Under the pieces are notes generated by a model. That model was not told the DNA's origin, ran no database searches, and saw nothing but the letters and a program-made list of their open reading frames with translations. Of a DNA stretch of 64,000 nt, positions 53,239-62,605 are shown piece by piece. The DNA comes from Tuwongella immobilis (GTDB taxonomy: Bacteria; Planctomycetota; Planctomycetia; Gemmatales; Gemmataceae). Position 1 is the stretch's first letter. Every line of letters begins with the position of its first letter. The translations under genes and the position numbers were made by a program. The stretch is taken from NCBI RefSeq assembly GCF_901538355.1, contig NZ_LR593887.1, positions 5,680,920 through 5,744,919 on the forward strand. Reading direction: 5' to 3'.

Positions 53239-55497
53239 ATGGCCACCTTAAAATTGCCAGATGGCTCAACCCGCGAGCTCGCTCCCGGAACCCGCTCTCG
53301 AGATGTCGCCGAGAGCATCGGAAAGCGACTCGCCCAGGCCGCCATTGCTGCCAAGGTCAACGGTACCATTGTCGATCTCGAACGGGAAATCCCCACCGAT
53401 TTGCCCGAAGTCGAATTAAAATTATTAACCGATAAAGATCCGGAATCGTTAGATGTGCTCCGTCACTCCTGTGCCCATATTATGGCACGTGCCGTGATGC
53501 GCCTCTTCCCCGGAACCCAACTCGCCTTCGGCCCGACGATCGAAAACGGCTATTACTACGACATCGATTCCCCCACCCCGATTACCGAAGCCGATTTCCC
53601 CCGAATCGAAGCCGAGATGAAGAAAATCATCGACGCCGCCGAACCGTTTGAGCGTTTTGAACGCCCAACCGATGAGGGTAAATCACTCTGCGCCGACTTA
53701 AAACAAGAATTCAAAGTCGAGCATATCTCCGGCGAACTCTCCAAATTTCCCACGGTGAGTTTCTACCGCCAGGGGGAATTTATCGACCTCTGCCGCGGTC
53801 CTCACATTCCGCATGCCGGAAAAGTGGGTGCCTTTAAGATTCTCAGCATTGCCGGAGCTTATTGGAAGGGTGATTCTTCCAAAAAACAACTCCAACGCTT
53901 ATATGGCACCGCCTTCTTCAGCAAAAAAGAACTCGATGCCTATCTTAATCTTGTTGAAGAAGCCAAAAAACGCGATCACCGCGTTCTCGGCAAACAACTC
54001 AAATTGTTCACCATCAGCCAACAAGCCGGCTCCGGACTCATTCTCTGGATGCCCAAGGGGGCGATGGTCCGCAATTTGTTAGAAACCTTCATCAAAGATG
54101 AACTCTTAAAGCGGGGCTATTCCCCGGTTTACACCCCGCATATTGGCCGACTCGACCTCTATCGAACCTCGGGCCACTTCCCATATTATCGGGATTCTCA
54201 ATATCCCCCGCTCTATTTTAATCCATTGGGCCAAGCCGTTGATACTTGGCTGACCATGCTCGAAAAAGGCGGCCTCAGCAGCGATGCCGAACACGCCTTT
54301 GTCGAACTCATGGAAGCCGTTACCAAAGACGCCACCGACGCCCAAAAATGCGAATCCGGAGACCATCATCACAGCGATGATGAACTCTCCATCTCGCCCG
54401 ATAGCATCGGCGGATTAGTCACGGCATACAAACAAGCGGGTGATGCTGCCGCGAAGCAAACCGCGTTGCGAGAATGGCTTGCGTCGCAAGAAGGCTATTT
54501 GCTCAAGCCGATGAATTGCCCGCATCACATTCAAATTTACAAAGCGCAACCCCGCAGTTACCGCGATCTGCCAGTCCGTCTCGCGGAATTCGGCACCGTC
54601 TACCGCTTCGAGCAATCCGGTGAACTCAGCGGCATGACCCGCGTTCGCGGATTCACCCAAGACGATGCGCACCTGTTCGTGACCCCCGAACAAGTCGAAG
54701 CCGAATTAAATGCCAATCTCGATTTGGTGTTATACGTTTTGGATTCGTTAGGTCTCACCGATTTCCGCGTTCGTGTGAGTCTCCGCGATCCCGAATCCAA
54801 TAAATATGTTGGCTCCGATGAGTTGTGGAATAACGCCGAAGAAACCCTGAAACGTGTCGTTACCGAACGCAAGCTGAACTACGTCATCGGCCTGGGCGAA
54901 GCCGCCTTCTACGGGCCCAAAATTGACTTCATCGTCCGCGATTGTATCGGACGCGAATGGCAATTGGGCACCGTGCAGTTGGATTATAACCTGCCCAACC
55001 GCTTCGACTTAGAGTACATCGGTGCCGACAACCAACGCCATCGCCCGGTGATGATCCACCGCGCCCCGTTCGGCTCCATGGAACGCTTCTGCGGCATCTT
55101 GATCGAACATTTCGCCGGCTCATTCCCACTCTGGCTCGCCCCCGAGCAAGCCCGTGTGATTCCCCTGCGAGATACGTTTAATGATTATGCCAAAAAGGTC
55201 GAAAGTGAACTCCGAAACGCTGGCTTCCGCGTTTCCGGAGATTATCGACACGAAGATATGCGCGCGAAAATTCGTGATGCATCCCAAGAAAAAGTCCCAT
55301 ATATGATCGTCCTCGGCGGGAAAGAGCAAGAGGCCAACACCGTGGCTCTCCGCGACCGTCTCACCGATAAAACAACGGTCATGGCACTGCCGGAATTAAT
55401 CGCGTTATTCCATCAAGAAGTCAACGAAAAACGCATCCGTCAGGTCAGCACCGCAACCGCTTCCATGGGCGATGATACCGAGAAATTCTCCGGCTAA
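53239..55497 (+). CDS. thrS: threonyl-tRNA synthetase with an extra insertion
   Basis: Domains in order: TGS (1-~65), editing domain with [11 protein letters not shown], catalytic class II core and anticodon-binding domain. Motif regions include [20 protein letters not shown], the zinc Cys in [14 protein letters not shown], motif 2 [20 protein letters not shown] with DDAHLF, and motif 3 [20 protein letters not shown]. At 752 residues it is about 110 longer than E. coli ThrS. An insertion of ~89 residues (about 328-416) with an Asp/His-rich stretch [15 protein letters not shown] lies between [11 protein letters not shown] and [11 protein letters not shown] good hairpin terminator follows at 55529-55576. 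Start has no strong ribosome site, but is 5 residues ahead of the TGS. Confidence 0.97.
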   Translation: MATLKLPDGSTRELAPGTRSRDVAESIGKRLAQAAIAAKVNGTIVDLEREIPTDLPEVELKLLTDKDPESLDVLRHSCAHIMARAVMRLFPGTQLAFGPTIENGYYYDIDSPTPITEADFPRIEAEMKKIIDAAEPFERFERPTDEGKSLCADLKQEFKVEHISGELSKFPTVSFYRQGEFIDLCRGPHIPHAGKVGAFKILSIAGAYWKGDSSKKQLQRLYGTAFFSKKELDAYLNLVEEAKKRDHRVLGKQLKLFTISQQAGSGLILWMPKGAMVRNLLETFIKDELLKRGYSPVYTPHIGRLDLYRTSGHFPYYRDSQYPPLYFNPLGQAVDTWLTMLEKGGLSSDAEHAFVELMEAVTKDATDAQKCESGDHHHSDDELSISPDSIGGLVTAYKQAGDAAAKQTALREWLASQEGYLLKPMNCPHHIQIYKAQPRSYRDLPVRLAEFGTVYRFEQSGELSGMTRVRGFTQDDAHLFVTPEQVEAELNANLDLVLYVLDSLGLTDFRVRVSLRDPESNKYVGSDELWNNAEETLKRVVTERKLNYVIGLGEAAFYGPKIDFIVRDCIGREWQLGTVQLDYNLPNRFDLEYIGADNQRHRPVMIHRAPFGSMERFCGILIEHFAGSFPLWLAPEQARVIPLRDTFNDYAKKVESELRNAGFRVSGDYRHEDMRAKIRDASQEKVPYMIVLGGKEQEANTVALRDRLTDKTTVMALPELIALFHQEVNEKRIRQVSTATASMGDDTEKFSG

Positions 55498-55528
55498 CAT
55501 CGATAACAGGTGCGTGATCATTCCAATC

Positions 55529-55576
55529 AACGTCGTCTCACGATTTTTCTCACCAGAATCATCATGAGACGACGTT
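55529..55576 (+). terminator. Rho-independent terminator of thrS
   Basis: A perfect 12-bp stem, AACGTCGTCTCA at 55529-55540 and TGAGACGACGTT at 55565-55576, is followed by TCTTCATTTTT. The loop is 24 bases. It lies 31 bp after the thrS stop. Confidence 0.8.
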
Positions 55577-55672
55577 TCTTCATTTTTCCTCGAAGATTCT
55601 TTCCCCCTCCACCAATTCACGGTAGCATACGCCAAAGTCACTCTCCACAAAACTCGTTGCCCTGAGTTGGCC

Positions 55673-56425
55673 ATGCCCAATTACCCGATTGTCTCCGCCG
55701 CCGTACTGGAAAAACTTCGCCGATATGACACACCTACGGTCTGCAATGTCATCGAACTATTCGGCATCCGCCCCCGCACCAGCGGCTACCTCGACGGCCG
55801 CATCCTGCCAGCGTATCCCAAACTCCCGCCAATGGTTGGGTACGCCAGCACTGCCACATTCCGAGCAGGCTCGCCGCCCCGCTCCGGGGATGTCTACGCC
55901 GGCCTCTCCACCCAAGTGCAACTCTTAGCCGACTCCCCTGGCCCGACGATCGTGGTCTTCCAAGACTTAGACGATCCCGCAGTCGCCGCCACTTTCGGCG
56001 AAGTCATGTGTACCACCTATCAAGCATTTGGTGCCGTTGGCCTCATCACCAGCGGTGCGGGTCGTGATTTAGACCAAGTCGAAGCCTTAAACTTTCCCGT
56101 ATTCACCAATGGAACCATCTGCTCTCACGGAGATTGTCAAATTGTCCAACTCGATATTCCAGTGAGAGTCGGCGGAATCACCATTTATCCCGGCGATCTG
56201 CTTCACGGTGACCGCAACGGCGTCACCACCATCCCGACCGAGATTGCTGAAGCCGTCGCCGATGCCTGCGGCGAACTCATGGCCGCCGAGCAAATCGTGT
56301 TAGATTACCTGAAATCCGGCTCCGTCACCCCCGCCGGCTACGATGATGCCCGGAAACAGTGCCACGCTCGAATGCAGGATTTGGCCCAGAAATGTCGTGC
56401 AAGCCTCGAAAATTCACTGAAATAA
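55673..56425 (+). CDS. RraA-like family protein, 250 aa
   Basis: The fold is that of RraA/HMG-aldolase proteins: RRYDTPTVCNVIELFGIRPR near the N-terminus, then PTIVVFQDLDDPAVAATFGE, GLITSGAGRDLDQVEALNFP, and VRVGGITIYPGDLLHGDRNG. The G-G-X20-R-D/D loop of the family is represented by GEVMCTTYQAFGAVGLITSG with AGRDLDQ. In the family, metal-dependent retro-aldolases and an RNase E regulator are known; which applies here is uncertain, since no aromatic catabolism or RNase E gene is adjacent. The ATG at 55673 is preferred to the in-frame TTG at 55667. Confidence 0.82.
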   Translation: MPNYPIVSAAVLEKLRRYDTPTVCNVIELFGIRPRTSGYLDGRILPAYPKLPPMVGYASTATFRAGSPPRSGDVYAGLSTQVQLLADSPGPTIVVFQDLDDPAVAATFGEVMCTTYQAFGAVGLITSGAGRDLDQVEALNFPVFTNGTICSHGDCQIVQLDIPVRVGGITIYPGDLLHGDRNGVTTIPTEIAEAVADACGELMAAEQIVLDYLKSGSVTPAGYDDARKQCHARMQDLAQKCRASLENSLK

Positions 56426-56520
56426 CCGAGCAAATCGCCGCGACGCTCCCTAAAATGCTGGCAACTTGATCCCAGGGGTTGCCGCGATTCGTCACCCCGA
56501 CCATTCGATGGAATCCTGTT

Positions 56521-58164
56521 ATGCGATTTATCATTGCCCCGGAATTTCATCAACAAATGCTCGAGATGGATTATCACATGCCGGACTGTTATGTCCGGCC
56601 CGGTGAATACCTCCATCACATGTATATTGATGGGGTCAAATATGTCATTGTCCCGGCAATGTTAGAATGTCTCCAAGAAGCCATCGAACGCAACGATGAG
56701 GATGCCATTCGGCATCTCACGCTTCACAAGCAACAATATGATCTTCTGCTTCAAGATGCGCTCCGTCGCGGCGGGCTGGAAGGAGTCACGCTCCTGGGCG
56801 ATCCCCCGCCCGATGATGATGAGGCGGTTCCAGTTACGAACAATCCGTACTTCCCACAAAGCCCCAGTCGTTGGGAAGATACCGGCCTCAATCTGCCGTT
56901 TCTATTTGATATGATTATGCGAGCAATCTATAATCGTGGTCGAATCACTGGGAATGACCTATCGCTCGATCTCAAATTACCCTTTCGATGTATCGAACCG
57001 ATCATGCCCCTCATGCGAAAGCAAGGGCTGATTGATATCGTGGGTCAAAAAGGCTCCGGTGGCGATGCCGCTTATGAATATGAATTAAAGCCGCCCAAAG
57101 GGCCAATGGCCGTTCAAGATGCGCTCGACAAAACCAATTATAGTGGCCCAACCCCTGTTCCATATGATGATTATATCGAATCGGTTCTCGCACAGACGGT
57201 GCGAAAATTAGTCGTCACTCGCCGCAGTATCCGCCGAGCTTTCGAAGACTTAATCATCACCGATACCGTCTTTAACGAAATCGGCCCCGCGATTAACTCC
57301 GCCTCCTCGATTTTCTTCTTCGGCTTCCCCGGAAATGGAAAAACGAGCGTCGCCGAGCGCATCACCCGACTCATGGGCGATGAAATTTTCATTCCCTATG
57401 CGGTCGAAGCGAACGGGCAAATCATTAAAGTTTTTGACCCGATTCTCCACCAGCCAGTTAAAGAAGACAGCGAACCCGAAGCAGTAGATAGCTTCCTGAA
57501 GAAGGGGCCAACCTACGACCAACGCTATATTAAAATCAAACGCCCCACCATCGTCGTTGGCGGCGAACTCACCATGCCGATGCTCGATCTGAAATATAAT
57601 CCGATCGGAAAATTCTACGAAGCGCCGCTCCAGATGAAAGCAAATGGCGGCATTTTCATGATCGACGACTTTGGCCGACAGCAACTCCGCCCCATGGATT
57701 TGCTGAACCGTTGGATCGTGCCACTCGAAAAGCGATACGACTACCTCACGACCATCACCGGGAATAAACTCGAAATTCCATTCGATGAACTCCTGATTTT
57801 CTCAACCAATTTAGACCCGACCCAATTAGCGGATGAGGCGTTCCTCCGCCGAATTAAGTTTAAGATCGAAATTCGTGATCCAGACGAACAGCAATTCCGA
57901 CAGATCTGGCGACTCGTCTGTAAATCGCGTCGAGTTGAATATGATGAAGCGGGAATTGATTACCTCATCGAAAAATGGTATCGCCCAACGAAACGACCAT
58001 TCCGAATGTGCCAACCACGGGACATTCTGGATCAAATGATTTCGATTTCGAAATATAATATGGAACGCCCGAGTTTCACCCCCGATTTAATTGATGCGGG
58101 GTGCTCTACCTACTTTATCAACGATGCGAAACGTGATTTCGGCGCCAAGGTGCGGTTAGATTAA
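56521..58164 (+). CDS. AAA-type ATPase of unknown role, 547 aa
   Basis: Residues ~1-110 are a unique N-terminal region (RFIIAPEFHQQMLEMDYHMP). Residues ~130-200 look like a winged-helix segment (DMIMRAIYNRGRITGNDLSL). The ATPase core starts with Walker A SIFFFGFPGNGKTSVAERIT (about residue 267), Walker B GGIFMIDDFGRQQLRPMDLL and a sensor FDELLIFSTNLDPTQLADEA followed by FLRRIKFKIEI. The C-terminal lid ends near YFINDAKRDFGAKVRLD. It resembles MoxR/RavA-like or transposition-helper ATPases, but no partner VWA gene is adjacent. The stop overlaps queG by one base (TAATG). Confidence 0.8.
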   Translation: MRFIIAPEFHQQMLEMDYHMPDCYVRPGEYLHHMYIDGVKYVIVPAMLECLQEAIERNDEDAIRHLTLHKQQYDLLLQDALRRGGLEGVTLLGDPPPDDDEAVPVTNNPYFPQSPSRWEDTGLNLPFLFDMIMRAIYNRGRITGNDLSLDLKLPFRCIEPIMPLMRKQGLIDIVGQKGSGGDAAYEYELKPPKGPMAVQDALDKTNYSGPTPVPYDDYIESVLAQTVRKLVVTRRSIRRAFEDLIITDTVFNEIGPAINSASSIFFFGFPGNGKTSVAERITRLMGDEIFIPYAVEANGQIIKVFDPILHQPVKEDSEPEAVDSFLKKGPTYDQRYIKIKRPTIVVGGELTMPMLDLKYNPIGKFYEAPLQMKANGGIFMIDDFGRQQLRPMDLLNRWIVPLEKRYDYLTTITGNKLEIPFDELLIFSTNLDPTQLADEAFLRRIKFKIEIRDPDEQQFRQIWRLVCKSRRVEYDEAGIDYLIEKWYRPTKRPFRMCQPRDILDQMISISKYNMERPSFTPDLIDAGCSTYFINDAKRDFGAKVRLD

Positions 58165-59243
58165 TGGATTATGACATCGATTTTGCCCAAGCCGCAAAGC
58201 AAGAAGCCCAACGGCTTGGATTTGATCTCATGGGCTTTGCCCCCGCGACAGAAGCCGACGGTTTCGCTCATTTCCAGACTTGGTTGGCCAACGGTTACGC
58301 CGGAGAAATGACCTACCTGCATCAGCATGCGGATGCCCGTCGGCACCCGCAATCCGTTCTCCCTGAAGTAGTTACGGTGATGATGTTGGGCAAAAACTAC
58401 GCCAACACTCCCCCCTCCCCCTCTCCTTCCGAGTCCCCAACTGGGCGCGTTGCCCGATACGCTCAGGGGCAAGATTATCACGATTGGATCCGAGCGAAAT
58501 TAAATGAACTATTAGCGTGGTTTCAACGTCAGGATTCCCAGATTATTGGGCGGGGAATTGTCGACACTGCACCGCTTTTGGAGCGGGATTTCGCTCGTCG
58601 AGCTGGACTTGGTTGGATCGGCAAAAATACGATGTTAATTTCGAGACATCGGGGGAGTTATCTCTTTCTCTCGGCACTGCTCTTAAATTGTGCGATTCCA
58701 CCCGATCCCGTGCATGAAGTTCAATATTGTGGAAATTGCACCGCTTGTCTGAACGCATGCCCAACGCAAGCGTTCCCCGCACCTCGCGTCCTCGATGCCA
58801 CCAAATGCATCAGCTATCTCACAATCGAACTAAAATCAGCAATCCCTCAAGAATTGAGCCCAAAACTCTCAGGTTGGCTATTTGGATGTGATATTTGTCA
58901 GGAAGTCTGTCCCTGGAATCGGAAACCACTTCAGCCAGCCCCCAATGTCCCGCACGATGAATCGCTGGAGCAAATTTCGCTATTTGAACTTCTCGAATTG
59001 TCGGAAGCTCAATTCCGGCAACGCTTTCGGGGAACGCCCTTATTTCGGACGAAACGCCGCGGAGTCGTTCGAACGGCCATTCATCTCCTGGTGAACGCCC
59101 GCGAATTGCGAGTCATTCCACTCCTCGAACGACTCTGTAGCGACCCCGAACCGTTGCTTCAAGAGACGGCACACTGGGCGATTCAGCAACTTCGCACACC
59201 ACAAACAAGCGAACCGCCCCAGACAATCCCCCCTCCCAACTGA
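58164..59243 (+). CDS. queG: epoxyqueuosine reductase
   Basis: QueG reduces epoxyqueuosine to queuosine in tRNA, using cobalamin and two 4Fe-4S clusters. The N-terminal domain shows GFDLMGFAPATEADGFAHFQ and PLLERDFARRAGLGWIGKNT. The ferredoxin-like clusters are YCGNCTACLNACPTQAFPAP and FGCDICQEVCPWN. The C-terminal HEAT-like tail (RTAIHLLVNARELRVIPLLE) is present, ending in a Pro-rich stretch. Length 359 is normal. It starts on the stop codon of the ATPase gene. Confidence 0.95.
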   Translation: MDYDIDFAQAAKQEAQRLGFDLMGFAPATEADGFAHFQTWLANGYAGEMTYLHQHADARRHPQSVLPEVVTVMMLGKNYANTPPSPSPSESPTGRVARYAQGQDYHDWIRAKLNELLAWFQRQDSQIIGRGIVDTAPLLERDFARRAGLGWIGKNTMLISRHRGSYLFLSALLLNCAIPPDPVHEVQYCGNCTACLNACPTQAFPAPRVLDATKCISYLTIELKSAIPQELSPKLSGWLFGCDICQEVCPWNRKPLQPAPNVPHDESLEQISLFELLELSEAQFRQRFRGTPLFRTKRRGVVRTAIHLLVNARELRVIPLLERLCSDPEPLLQETAHWAIQQLRTPQTSEPPQTIPPPN

Positions 59244-59343
59244 TGACAATCCATTTTTTGCGAACTAATTTTTCAAGATTCCCTCGCTTCGGGCGAATGA
59301 TTCTGCATCGGAGATTTTGAAACTCATGTCCACAGGAGCAGTC

Positions 59344-59799
59344 ATGCGTTATTTGCTGTTAGGTACCCTCGCCGCTGTGATCGTTTTCAGCAACTTTAGC
59401 ACCAGTTACGCGGGTGATCACACCCTCATTGCCAATTCCGCCACCATTCAGCCCAAGAAATCAAGCGGCGCGGATTGGGATGCCCTCAACAATCCACCTG
59501 ATCCCTTTGTGATCGCGTCGCTCATTGTTAAAACGCCAGATCCGAAGGTCAAAGCCGAAACGAGCGTTCAGAAAGATACGCTCACCCCCAAATGGACCGA
59601 GAAGCTGATGGATGTGAACGTTGGAGACGAAGTCCTGATTCAAGTTTGGGATAAAGATATTCTTCAACATGACCTCATCGGCGAAACGAAATTGGTTATC
59701 ACGAAAAAAACAATTGAAGATGGCGAACTCATGCTTTCGTTCGGCGATGTCAAAGAATTAAAGCTAACGATCCTGAAGAAAACCAAGCCAGTGAAGTAA
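59344..59799 (+). CDS. secreted C2-domain-like protein, 151 aa
   Basis: ATG 59344 with AGGAG five bases upstream begins a signal peptide (RYLLLGTLAAVIVFSNFSTS, cleavage near SYAGD). The mature domain has DPFVIASLIVKTPDPKVKAE, LTPKWTEKLMDVNVGDEVLI and QVWDKDILQHDLIGETKLVI, i.e. the beta-sandwich with D-X-D Ca-loop pattern of a C2 domain (VWDKD). C2 domains typically bind Ca2+ and phospholipid; being exported here it may act on the outer face. It stands alone between queG and the flavin oxidoreductase. Confidence 0.78.
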   Translation: MRYLLLGTLAAVIVFSNFSTSYAGDHTLIANSATIQPKKSSGADWDALNNPPDPFVIASLIVKTPDPKVKAETSVQKDTLTPKWTEKLMDVNVGDEVLIQVWDKDILQHDLIGETKLVITKKTIEDGELMLSFGDVKELKLTILKKTKPVK

Positions 59800-59952
59800 G
59801 CGTCGCGTCTGTGCTATACAAATTTTCTGGGATTTGCATTTTTCCGAGTTACCCGGCAGCAGAAATCACGGTATTGAAGTTGACGCCGAATAGTTGTCGA
59901 GACTAGAATCAGGTGTCGGCTTGAATTCAATTCCTGCTGCGGGAGGCATCGG

Positions 59953-61239
59953 ATGACAGCGAATCCAGAAGTTGTGGTGATCGGTGGCGGTCCTGCAGGA
60001 GCCAGCGCCGCAACGGTTCTTGCTCAAAACGGCCACCGGGTCAGACTTTACGAACGCGAGAAGTTCCCACGCTTCCATGTCGGCGAATCCCTCATGCCAG
60101 ACACCTACTGGGTGCTGCACCGATTGGGGATGCTGGATAAGATGAAGTCCAGCGATTTCGTCCGCAAATATTCGGTTCAGTTTGTTACCGATACCGGAAA
60201 AGAATCCCAGCCATTCTATTTTTTCGAAAACAACCCTCACGAATGCTCGCAGACCTGGCAGGTTGTGCGAAGCGAATTTGACCATCTGATGCTTCAAAAC
60301 GCAGCATCACATGGCGTTGATGTCCGCGAAGAGACCCGCGTTTTGGACGTGTATTTCGATGGTGAACGTGCCACCGGCTTGAAGGTCCAAAATCCTGATG
60401 GGACGACCGAAGAAGTCTTTCCAAAGGTGATTATTGATGGCTCCGGTCAATCATCGATTATCTCGAACCGATTAAAACTTCGACAGCCAGATGCGAAGCT
60501 GCGCAAAGCCTCCGTTTGGTCCTACTTCGAAGATGCACGCCGAGAACCCAATCATTTGGATGAAGGCTCCACATTGGTTCTTCAGACCAAAGGGAAAAAG
60601 GGTTGGTTTTGGTACATTCCACAACACAATAACATTGTGAGTGTTGGTGTGGTATCAGATCTAGAAAACCTGTTTCCCAAAGGTGAGCGGCGATCGTTAG
60701 AAGAAATTTTTGCAGAGGAAGTCGCAAACTGCCCGGCTGTTGCCCGCCGTATTGAAGGTAGTAAACGCGTCACAGACTTCTACACGACTAAAGACTTCTC
60801 GTATCGTTCTTCGCGTGTGGCTGGGCCTGGTTGGGTGCTCGTTGGAGATGCGTTTGGGTTCCTCGACCCCATCTATTCGTCAGGGCTGCAACTAGCTTTC
60901 CGCTCAGGACTTATGGCAGCCGATGCCGTTTCGGAAGGCCTCAAAAACGGCGACACTTCAGAAGCTCAGTTGGGATCCTGGGGGCCGGAGTTTCTCAAAG
61001 GAATGGATCGTCTGAAGCGATTGGTCTACTCCTTCTACGAGGGATTTAATTTCGGCACATTCGTGCGGAAATTCCCGCAGCACAAGCGCCATATCACCGA
61101 TCTTCTGATTGGGGATGTGTTCAAAGACTCACTGGATGAAGTTTGGGAACCAATGGAAATTGTCCAAGCTGAAATTCGTGAGAAAGAACTCATGATGGCC
61201 AACGAAGCTGCAGAAGAAAAGCCTGTTGCCCTCTGCTAA
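59953..61239 (+). CDS. FAD-dependent oxidoreductase, halogenase/geranylgeranyl reductase-like, 428 aa
   Basis: The FAD-binding N-terminus is VVVIGGGPAGASAATVLAQN, followed by REKFPRFHVGESLMPDTYWV, then the second FAD motif GPGWVLVGDAFGFLDPIYSS followed by GLQLAFRSG. These match the flavin-dependent halogenase-like branch of the PHBH superfamily; the WXWXIP halogenase motif appears only as GWFWYIPQHN. Substrate and halogenation activity are unknown. GGAGG stands six bases before the ATG, and a strong terminator follows at 61262-61307, so it is a single-gene unit. Confidence 0.83.
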   Translation: MTANPEVVVIGGGPAGASAATVLAQNGHRVRLYEREKFPRFHVGESLMPDTYWVLHRLGMLDKMKSSDFVRKYSVQFVTDTGKESQPFYFFENNPHECSQTWQVVRSEFDHLMLQNAASHGVDVREETRVLDVYFDGERATGLKVQNPDGTTEEVFPKVIIDGSGQSSIISNRLKLRQPDAKLRKASVWSYFEDARREPNHLDEGSTLVLQTKGKKGWFWYIPQHNNIVSVGVVSDLENLFPKGERRSLEEIFAEEVANCPAVARRIEGSKRVTDFYTTKDFSYRSSRVAGPGWVLVGDAFGFLDPIYSSGLQLAFRSGLMAADAVSEGLKNGDTSEAQLGSWGPEFLKGMDRLKRLVYSFYEGFNFGTFVRKFPQHKRHITDLLIGDVFKDSLDEVWEPMEIVQAEIREKELMMANEAAEEKPVALC

Positions 61240-61261
61240 AGTACCCATCACTTTGCCGAGG

Positions 61262-61307
61262 AATCCCCAGATCGCACTCGACATGGGTGCTGAATCTGGG
61301 GATTTTT
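61262..61307 (+). terminator. Rho-independent terminator of the flavin oxidoreductase
   Basis: An 11-bp stem, AATCCCCAGAT at 61262-61272 and ATCTGGGGATT at 61294-61304, runs into TTTTT at 61303-61307 and a further T-rich stretch. Ideal position 23 bp after the stop codon. Confidence 0.85.
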
Positions 61308-61383
61308 CGCTTTTTCGTAGCATTCCGACTGGCGAAATATTAGAAGAGAGACTCCGCCCACCAACGGTTCCAGGAGTCTCCAA

Positions 61384-62472
61384 ATGACTACTCTGCATCG
61401 CCTCATCGCTGTGACAGCGTTTCTCTGGCTTCCAATATCTTCTCGCGCGGATGAAACTGTCCCTGTTTATTCGGATCGATCTGAGGTAATGAACTTCCTC
61501 AATTCACAGGGAAAACTCCAACCCGTTCAATCAAAGGCGGATTGGCAAATTCGGCGCAATCACATTCTCTTCAACATGCAAAAAGTGATGGGGCCGCTCC
61601 CATCCCGAAAACAACTCGCGCCGTTGGATCCAAAAATCCTCGAGACAGTCGATTTCCCGAAATATCAACGAATCAAACTCACGATTCAAGTGGAAGCCAA
61701 TGATCGGCTACCAGCCTATCTGTTTGTTCCGAAAATGAAGGATAACGAAAAGCGAGCAGCAGTTTTATGTCTGCATCCGACCTCGATTCCGCTAGGGAAA
61801 GGGATTCCTGCCGGATTAGGCGATAATTATGATCGCCAATATGCGGTCCATCTTGTGGAACGTGGTTATGTGACACTGGCACCGGATTATGTCAACATGG
61901 GTGAGTATCGATTCAATCCCTATCAAAATGGCTATCAAAGTGCAACCATGAAAGCCATTTGGAATCATATGCGATGCATTGATTTTCTTGAACAACATCC
62001 CCGTGTGGATGGGAAACGGATCGGAGCAGTTGGCCATTCGTTAGGTGGACACAATTCAATTTTTCTCGGTGTATTTGATGAACGCATTCAATGTGTGATT
62101 TCCAGTTGTGGATTTTGTAGCTTTCCGAAATATATGAAGGGTAATCTCGCTGGTTGGGGCCATGACGGCTATATGCCCAAGATTCGCAACGAACTTGAAT
62201 CCAACCCCGCCAAGATGCCGTTCGATTTTACGGAAGTGATTGCCGCCCTTGCACCTCGGCCGTTTTTAGCAAGTGCCCCAGTTGGTGATGATAATTTTGA
62301 TGTCGAGGGCGTCAAGGACTGTATTCGTGCAGCGCGTCCGGTCTATCGGCTATTCGGTGCAGAATCGTCATTAATTGGTGACTATCCGGCTGGTGGACAC
62401 ACATTTGGTGGCCCTGCCCGCGCGATTGCTTATCCTTTTCTTGACAAATCACTCGCTCATCAGCCGCAGTAA
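61384..62472 (+). CDS. secreted alpha/beta hydrolase (acetyl-xylan-esterase/dienelactone-hydrolase-like), 362 aa
   Basis: A signal peptide ([16 protein letters not shown]) precedes ~90 residues of N-terminal helical region, then the hydrolase fold: [33 protein letters not shown], the nucleophile elbow [20 protein letters not shown] (Ser in GHSLG), later Asp in [10 protein letters not shown] and the C-terminal His in PAGGHTFG. It belongs to the large planctomycete group of esterases acting on complex sugars or unknown esters. AGGAG stands seven bases before ATG 61384. It is followed by glgX after 133 bp. Confidence 0.85.
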   Translation: MTTLHRLIAVTAFLWLPISSRADETVPVYSDRSEVMNFLNSQGKLQPVQSKADWQIRRNHILFNMQKVMGPLPSRKQLAPLDPKILETVDFPKYQRIKLTIQVEANDRLPAYLFVPKMKDNEKRAAVLCLHPTSIPLGKGIPAGLGDNYDRQYAVHLVERGYVTLAPDYVNMGEYRFNPYQNGYQSATMKAIWNHMRCIDFLEQHPRVDGKRIGAVGHSLGGHNSIFLGVFDERIQCVISSCGFCSFPKYMKGNLAGWGHDGYMPKIRNELESNPAKMPFDFTEVIAALAPRPFLASAPVGDDNFDVEGVKDCIRAARPVYRLFGAESSLIGDYPAGGHTFGGPARAIAYPFLDKSLAHQPQ

Positions 62473-62605
62473 TGGTCACGAACCAGGCCAATCATGGAAC
62501 GAAACAGATATTTTTGAAGTTCGTATTGGCCTGGTAGCGACTCATTTCCTATCTTCAACATACGGCTCTCGAATCTTTTTTCATTTCACTCGATCGGAGT
62601 CAAAT

